Shown here: one piece after another, positions 59,815 through 64,000 of the stretch
Layout: every line of letters begins with the position of its first letter
How positions within the stretch are numbered: position 1 is the first letter of the stretch
Source: Streptomyces sp. NBC_01237
GTDB taxonomy: Bacteria > Actinomycetota > Actinomycetes > Streptomycetales > Streptomycetaceae
DNA: 64,000 nt
Direction: 5' to 3'
Assembly: GCF_035917275.1 (NCBI RefSeq)
Contig: NZ_CP108508.1
Coordinates: forward strand, 2,542,001 to 2,606,000
The notes under the pieces: model-generated
Told to the model about the DNA's origin: nothing
Seen by the model: the letters and a program-made list of their open reading frames with translations, nothing else
The model's database searches: none
Translations under genes and position numbers: made by a program

Positions 59815-61077
59815 GTGATCCCGACCAATCGCACCGTGGTCGTCACCGGTATCGGCGCAACCACTCCGCTGGGTGGCGACTCCGCATCGACCTGGGAAGG
59901 GCTGATGGCCGGTCGCTCCGGCGTCAAGCCCCTCGAAGGTGAGCGCTTCGCCGAACTGCCCGTCCGGATCGCCGCCCTCGCGGCCGTCGACCCGGGCGAG
60001 GTTCTGCCGCGCCCGCTCGCCCGCAAGCTGGACCGCTCGGCGCAGTTCGCGCTGATCGCGGCCCGTGAGGCGTGGACGGACGCGGGCTTCACCGGCAAGG
60101 CCGGTGAGGACGAGAAGATCCGCCCCGAGCGTCTGGGCACGGTCATCGCCTCCGGCATCGGCGGCGTGATCACCCTGCTCGACCAGTACGACGTGCTGAA
60201 GGAGAAGGGCGTACGCCGCGTCTCCCCGCACACCGTTCCGATGCTCATGCCCAACGGTCCGGCCGCCAACGTCGGCCTGGAGGTCAACGCCCAGGCCGGT
60301 GTCCACACCCCGGTCTCCGCCTGCGCCTCCGGCGCCGAGGCCATCGGGTACGCCGTCGAGATGATCCGCACCGGCCGCGCCGACGTGGTCGTCGCCGGTG
60401 GCACGGAGGCGGCGATCCACCCGCTGCCGATCGCCGCGTTCGCCAACATGATGGCGATGTCCAAGAGCAACGACGAGCCCGAGAAGGCGTCTCGTCCCTA
60501 TGACACGGGCCGGGACGGTTTCGTCCTCGGCGAGGGCGCCGGTGTCGTCGTCCTGGAGTCCGCCGAGCACGCCGCCGCACGTGGCGCCAGGGTCTACTGC
60601 GAGGTGCTGGGCCAGGGGCTCTCCGCTGACGCCCACCACATCGCGCAGCCCGAGCCCACCGGGCGCGGCATCGCCGCCGCGATGCAGAACCTGCTCGACT
60701 CGACGGATCTCAAGCCGTCCGAGGTGGTTCACCTCAACGCGCACGCCACGTCGACCCCGCAGGGTGACATCGCCGAGATCAAGGCCCTGCGCAAGGTCCT
60801 GGGCGACGATCTCGACCACGTCGCGATCTCCGCGACCAAGTCGATGACCGGTCACCTGCTCGGTGGCGCGGGCGGCATCGAGACCGTCGCGACGGTCCTG
60901 GCGCTGTACAACCGGATGGCGCCGCCGACCATCAACATCGATCACCTCGACGACGCGGTGGAGGCGGACGTCGTCCGTGACAAGCCGCGCCCGCTGCCCG
61001 AGGGGCCGATCGCCGCGATCAACAACTCGTTCGGTTTCGGCGGCCACAACGTGGTGCTGGCGTTCCGCTCGGTCTGA
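59815..61077 (+). CDS. fabF: Beta-ketoacyl-ACP synthase II
   Basis: 420 residues, GTG start (family N-terminus TVVVTGIGATTPLGGD). Catalytic Cys in HTPVSACASGAEAIG (C170), His in LNAHATSTPQGD and SMTGHLLGGAGG, and the C-terminal NNSFGFGGHNV. Elongates acyl-ACP with malonyl-ACP. Last gene of the fabD-fabH-acpP-fabF unit; followed by an exceptionally long terminator hairpin. Confidence 0.96.
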   Translation: MIPTNRTVVVTGIGATTPLGGDSASTWEGLMAGRSGVKPLEGERFAELPVRIAALAAVDPGEVLPRPLARKLDRSAQFALIAAREAWTDAGFTGKAGEDEKIRPERLGTVIASGIGGVITLLDQYDVLKEKGVRRVSPHTVPMLMPNGPAANVGLEVNAQAGVHTPVSACASGAEAIGYAVEMIRTGRADVVVAGGTEAAIHPLPIAAFANMMAMSKSNDEPEKASRPYDTGRDGFVLGEGAGVVVLESAEHAAARGARVYCEVLGQGLSADAHHIAQPEPTGRGIAAAMQNLLDSTDLKPSEVVHLNAHATSTPQGDIAEIKALRKVLGDDLDHVAISATKSMTGHLLGGAGGIETVATVLALYNRMAPPTINIDHLDDAVEADVVRDKPRPLPEGPIAAINNSFGFGGHNVVLAFRSV

Positions 61078-61083
61078 CGCAGG

Positions 61084-61146
61084 TCCTGGTACGGCTGTGG
61101 CCCGCCTCCCCCGGTTCGGGGGAGGCGGGCCACAGCCGTACCAGGA
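61084..61146. terminator. 30-bp perfect hairpin after fabF
   Basis: Bases 61084-61113 and 61117-61146 are exact inverted repeats (starting TCCTGGTACGGCTGTGG) around a GTT loop. Serves as bidirectional terminator between fabF and the convergent DUF3145 gene. Confidence 0.9.
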
Positions 61147-61172
61147 GCCGTTTTCACCCCATAGGGGCCTTC

Positions 61173-61667
61173 TCACACCACCTGGTGCAGCCAGCGGACC
61201 GGCGCTCCCTCGCCCGCGTGCCGGAAGGACTCCAGTTCGTCGTCCCACGGCTTGCCGAGCAGCTTGGCGATCTCCGCCTCCAGGTCGCTCTCGCCGCGCA
61301 CGGAGCGGGCCAGCGCGGCCCGCAGCCGGTCCTCGGGGATCAGGATGTCGCCGTGCATTCCGGTGACGGCGTGGAAGATCCCCAGCTCGGGGGTGGAGCT
61401 GTAGCGCTCGCCCTCGGCGGTGGGGCAGGGCTCGGCGGTGACCTCGAAGCGCAGCAGGTCCCAGCCCCGGAGCGCCGAGGCGAGCTGTGAGGCGGTGCCG
61501 GGCCTGCCCTTCCAGGAAAACTCGGACCGCCAGGTGCCGGGAGCGGCCGGCTGTCTGATCCAGTCCAGCTGAACCCGCACACCGAGGACACCCGCTACCG
61601 CCCATTCGACATGTGGGCACAGCGCGCGCGGTGCGGAGTGAACGTACAGGACTCCACGTGTCGTCAC
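61173..61667 (-). CDS. DUF3145 family protein
   Basis: 164 residues, GTG start. Begins TTRGVLYVHSAPRALCPHVE, then VQLDWIRQPAAPGTWRSEFSW and FHAVTGMHGDILIPEDRLR, all diagnostic for DUF3145, an actinobacterial family of unknown function. Always near the fab cluster in Streptomyces as far as I recall. Cytosolic, with no enzyme motif visible. Confidence 0.9.
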   Translation of the reverse strand: MTTRGVLYVHSAPRALCPHVEWAVAGVLGVRVQLDWIRQPAAPGTWRSEFSWKGRPGTASQLASALRGWDLLRFEVTAEPCPTAEGERYSSTPELGIFHAVTGMHGDILIPEDRLRAALARSVRGESDLEAEIAKLLGKPWDDELESFRHAGEGAPVRWLHQVV

Positions 61668-62038
61668 CGGGACCTCCAGTGTGGGACGAGGTACGCCTTC
61701 CCCAGCGGCCTCGCGCCCGTACCGTCTCTTTTCGGCCAGTTCCCGAGGTTGTCATCAGTAAACAGCATCGGGAGTTAATCTCCTGAAAAGGGACAGTATG
61801 TGACGTGAAGTAATGCGCCGGAGCCCCCCACGCATACGCGGGTGGGCGAGGCGCAACTGGTTGGACGAGGAGAAACTACCGTGCCCCGGGGTCGGGCGTG
61901 TGACGTACCGTCGGTCCCGGGTCCATGATTCGTCCAGCTTTCACCCTGCGGGGCGCGCACGCCCGTGACCTGGGGCGGCGGGGCTTGCCGGGGGCATTAC
62001 CAGAGGCATAAACCAGTGAATGACCGGAAGGATCAGGG
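61668..62038. other. 371-bp intergenic region between DUF3145 and SGNH lipoprotein genes
   Basis: Lower GC in 61735-61815. TTGTCA (61750-61755) and GTTAAT (61775-61780) could be a promoter (19-bp spacer). An ORF of 51 codons (61813-61968, beginning MRRSPPRIRGWARR) has moderate third-position GC bias but no good ribosome site; it is noted but not called. The rest may be a long leader for the lipoprotein gene. Confidence 0.3.
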
Positions 62039-62965
62039 ATGTCGGAGCGTGCGGGACGCCCTCGTTCGCGTACCGCTGTCGCCGTGCTGACAGCGGTTTC
62101 GTTTCTCGGCGCCGCCGTCGCGCTGGCGGGTTGCACCAATGGGCCGAATGAGACCTCCCGCAGCGCGTCGGGTTCGTCGCACGGCGCCTCGCCGTCCCCC
62201 TCCCCCACCCCCGACTGGGACCGCAGTCCGTCCTCGGTCGCGGCCGTGGGGGATTCCATCACCCGGGGGTTCGACGCCTGTTCGGTGCTGACCGACTGCC
62301 CCGAGGTGTCCTGGGCGACCGGTACGGACGGCGAGGTGCGCAGCCTCGCGGTGCGGCTGCTCGGCACGACGGCCGTGGCCGCGCGCAGCTGGAACCACGC
62401 CGTGTCGGGGGCCCGGATAGCCCAGTTGCCGGAACAGATGGCGCTGGCGGCGAAGGAGAAGCCGGAGCTGGTGACGGTGATGATCGGCGCCAATGACGCC
62501 TGCCGGGACTCGGTCGCGATCATGACGCCGGTGGCGGACTTCCGGGCCTCGTTCGAGGCGTCGATGCGTCAGCTGCGCGGGACGGCCCCGAAGGCGCAGG
62601 TCTATGTGTCGAGCGTGCCGGATCTGAAGCGGCTCTGGTCCACGGGGCGCGAGAACGAGCTGGGCAAGCAGATCTGGAAGCTCGGGATCTGCAAGTCGAT
62701 GCTGGGCGACGCGGACGACATGGGCCCGGCGGCCGTGGCCCGGCGGGACGCGGTGCAGGACCGGGTGGTCGCGTACAACGAGGTGCTGCGCGAGGTGTGC
62801 GCGAAGGACCGGCGCTGCCGGTACGACGGCGGGGCGGTCTTCGACTACCGGTTCACCGGAACGCAGCTCAGCCGGTGGGACTGGTTCCATCCGGGGCGCG
62901 ACGGACAGGCCAGGCTGGCGGAGATCGCGTACCGCAACGTCACGGCGGAGCGGCCCCCGGCGTAG
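62039..62965 (+). CDS. SGNH/GDSL-family lipoprotein hydrolase
   Basis: 308 residues. Basic N-terminus, hydrophobic core and lipobox VALAGC (Cys32), then a Ser/Pro spacer. SGNH blocks: AVGDSITRGF (Ser73), Gly in HAVSGARIAQLP, VTVMIGANDACRD (Asn) and DWFHPGRDGQ (Asp, His). Cell-surface esterase or lipase. Extra Cys (DACSVLTDCPE, GICKS, EVCAKDRRCRY) suggest disulfides. ACCGGAAGGATC precedes the ATG. Confidence 0.9.
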   Translation: MSERAGRPRSRTAVAVLTAVSFLGAAVALAGCTNGPNETSRSASGSSHGASPSPSPTPDWDRSPSSVAAVGDSITRGFDACSVLTDCPEVSWATGTDGEVRSLAVRLLGTTAVAARSWNHAVSGARIAQLPEQMALAAKEKPELVTVMIGANDACRDSVAIMTPVADFRASFEASMRQLRGTAPKAQVYVSSVPDLKRLWSTGRENELGKQIWKLGICKSMLGDADDMGPAAVARRDAVQDRVVAYNEVLREVCAKDRRCRYDGGAVFDYRFTGTQLSRWDWFHPGRDGQARLAEIAYRNVTAERPPA

Positions 62966-62976
62966 GGTCCGGAATC

Positions 62977-63978
62977 ATGACGACGGGCGGGCCCACGGCC
63001 ATACGTACGGAAGACTTCGGCACTCTCGCGGACGGCACCGGTGTCCGGCGCTGGACCCTGGAGCGGGACGGGACGCTGGTGCGGGTGCTGACCTACGGCG
63101 CGATCGTGCAGTCGGTCGAGGTGCCGGCACGGGACGGCACGCGGACCGGGGTGGCGCTGGGGCTGCCGGACGTCGCGGGCTACGAGAAGTACCCGGGTCC
63201 GTATTTCGGGGCGGTGGTCGGGCGGTACGCGAACCGGATCGCGGGCGCCGGGTTCGTCCTGGACGGCACCGCGCACCGGGTGACGCGCAACGAGGGCCGC
63301 AACCATGTGCACGGCGGGACACGCGGCTTCGACAAGCGGGTGTGGGAGGCGCGGGAGGTCCCGGACGGGGTCCGCCTCTCGCTGGTCGCGCAGGACGGCG
63401 AGGAGGGCTTTCCCGGGCGGCTCGCGTTCTCGGTGACGTACAGCCTGGACGCGGGCGGGGCGCTGCGGATCGTGTACCGGGCGACGACGGACGCGCCGAC
63501 GGTGCTGAATCCGACGAACCACACGTACTGGAACCTGGCGGGCGCCGACAGCGGCAGCGCGCTCGGGCAGCAGTTGCGGATCGCGGCCGGGCGGATCACC
63601 CCGGTGGACGGCGAGGCGGTGCCGACGGGTGGGCCGGTGCCGGTGGCGGGGACCCGGTTCGACTTCCGCGGGACGAGGGTGGTGGGTGCGGGGTACGACC
63701 ACAACTTCGTGCTGGACGCTCCCGCCGGGGACACCGTCGCCGCGGAGCTGTACGACGCCTGGTCGGGACGGGTGCTGACGGTGCGCACGACGGAGCCGGG
63801 ACTTCAGCTGTACACCGCGGACCACTTCGACGGGTCGCCGTACGGGCCGTGTGCCGGGATCGCGCTGGAGACCCAGCACTTCCCGGACTCCCCGAACCGG
63901 CCGGAGTTCCCGAGCACGGTGCTCCGGCCGGGCGAGGAGTTCCTGTCGAGCACCGTGTACGGATTCTCGGTACGTTGA
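62977..63978 (+). CDS. Aldose 1-epimerase (galactose mutarotase)
   Basis: 333 residues. Beta-supersandwich enzyme: GRYANRIAGAGFVLDG, catalytic His in RNHVHGGTRGFDKRVWEA, a second His in LNPTNHTYWNLAG, the YDHNFVLD motif, and catalytic Glu in GIALETQHFPDSPNRP. Interconverts alpha and beta anomers of galactose or glucose. Begins 11 bp after the lipoprotein's stop, so probably co-transcribed. It is cytosolic, without signal peptide. Confidence 0.93.
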   Translation: MTTGGPTAIRTEDFGTLADGTGVRRWTLERDGTLVRVLTYGAIVQSVEVPARDGTRTGVALGLPDVAGYEKYPGPYFGAVVGRYANRIAGAGFVLDGTAHRVTRNEGRNHVHGGTRGFDKRVWEAREVPDGVRLSLVAQDGEEGFPGRLAFSVTYSLDAGGALRIVYRATTDAPTVLNPTNHTYWNLAGADSGSALGQQLRIAAGRITPVDGEAVPTGGPVPVAGTRFDFRGTRVVGAGYDHNFVLDAPAGDTVAAELYDAWSGRVLTVRTTEPGLQLYTADHFDGSPYGPCAGIALETQHFPDSPNRPEFPSTVLRPGEEFLSSTVYGFSVR

Positions 63979-64000
63979 CGGCTTCCGGGTGCGCCTTCGG

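Noticed and set aside
61668..62038. Known riboswitch class upstream of the SGNH lipoprotein
   Set aside because: I could not match any class by conserved motifs; left as unexplained leader.

Overview
The window is chromosomal DNA of an actinomycete, almost certainly a Streptomyces. It is very GC-rich, uses GTG and occasionally TTG starts, ends most transcription units with long GC-rich hairpins, and carries gene neighbourhoods typical of the genus: aceE next to DUF3052, a peroxiredoxin, two terD genes and DUF475; fasR-fabD-fabH-acpP-fabF; and DUF5753/DUF397 pairs. From memory the aceE and fab blocks match the order around SCO2366-2371 and SCO2386-2390 of S. coelicolor; this was not checked.

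Layout. 1-9.6 kb: house-keeping and envelope genes (partial DHA2 exporter, peptidoglycan-binding membrane protein, HAD hydrolase, FetB-like permease, secreted HNH nuclease, PhoD phosphatase, DoxX, Cu/Zn-SOD-like protein, DedA). 9.6-17.4 kb: an accessory region. It holds small unknown genes, a vestigial CRISPR-like repeat pair, a helix-turn-helix regulator coupled to a pterin dehydratase, a divergent mini-operon of four small Cys/His-rich proteins, an XRE fragment, and a decayed integrated element between a tRNA-Val gene and a duplicated tRNA 3' end. That element contains an imine-reductase-like gene with a divergent MerR regulator, a MITE fragment and an integrase remnant. 17.6-21.3 kb: DUF4097 lipoprotein, coiled-coil protein, DUF4383 membrane protein, FmdB-like zinc ribbon. 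21.3-32.6 kb: a tellurium-resistance/stress (Ter) cluster with a possible nucleotide-like biosynthetic arm (methyltransferase, HAD phosphatase, phosphoribosyltransferase-TRSP-StiP-Pelota fusion, aldolase), three TerD proteins, a TerA-like protein and DUF475, followed by peroxiredoxin and DUF3052.

33.1-35.8 kb: pyruvate dehydrogenase E1 (aceE). 36-41.4 kb: protease-inhibitor-like protein, a TetR-controlled DHA2 exporter, the first of two paralogous alpha/beta hydrolases, and a DUF4429 protein. 41.5-50.1 kb: a NarL-type two-component system, the second hydrolase coupled to an acyltransferase, a MerR/aldo-keto reductase pair and an OmpR-type two-component system. 50.3-56.1 kb: a DASS transporter coupled to glycerate kinase, a serine hydrolase, an anti-sigma-like ATPase/XRE/DUF397 trio and a pirin. 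56.2-61.1 kb: fasR and the type II fatty-acid synthase genes. The end holds DUF3145, an SGNH lipoprotein and galactose mutarotase.

Non-genic structure worth noting: three copies of a roughly 162-bp MITE with inverted ends, two of them abutting a gene's stop codon; four short tandem-repeat arrays placed immediately after stop codons; divergent promoters with readable palindromic operators, several with the -10 box next to the start codon (leaderless mRNA); and a 30-bp perfect hairpin after fabF.
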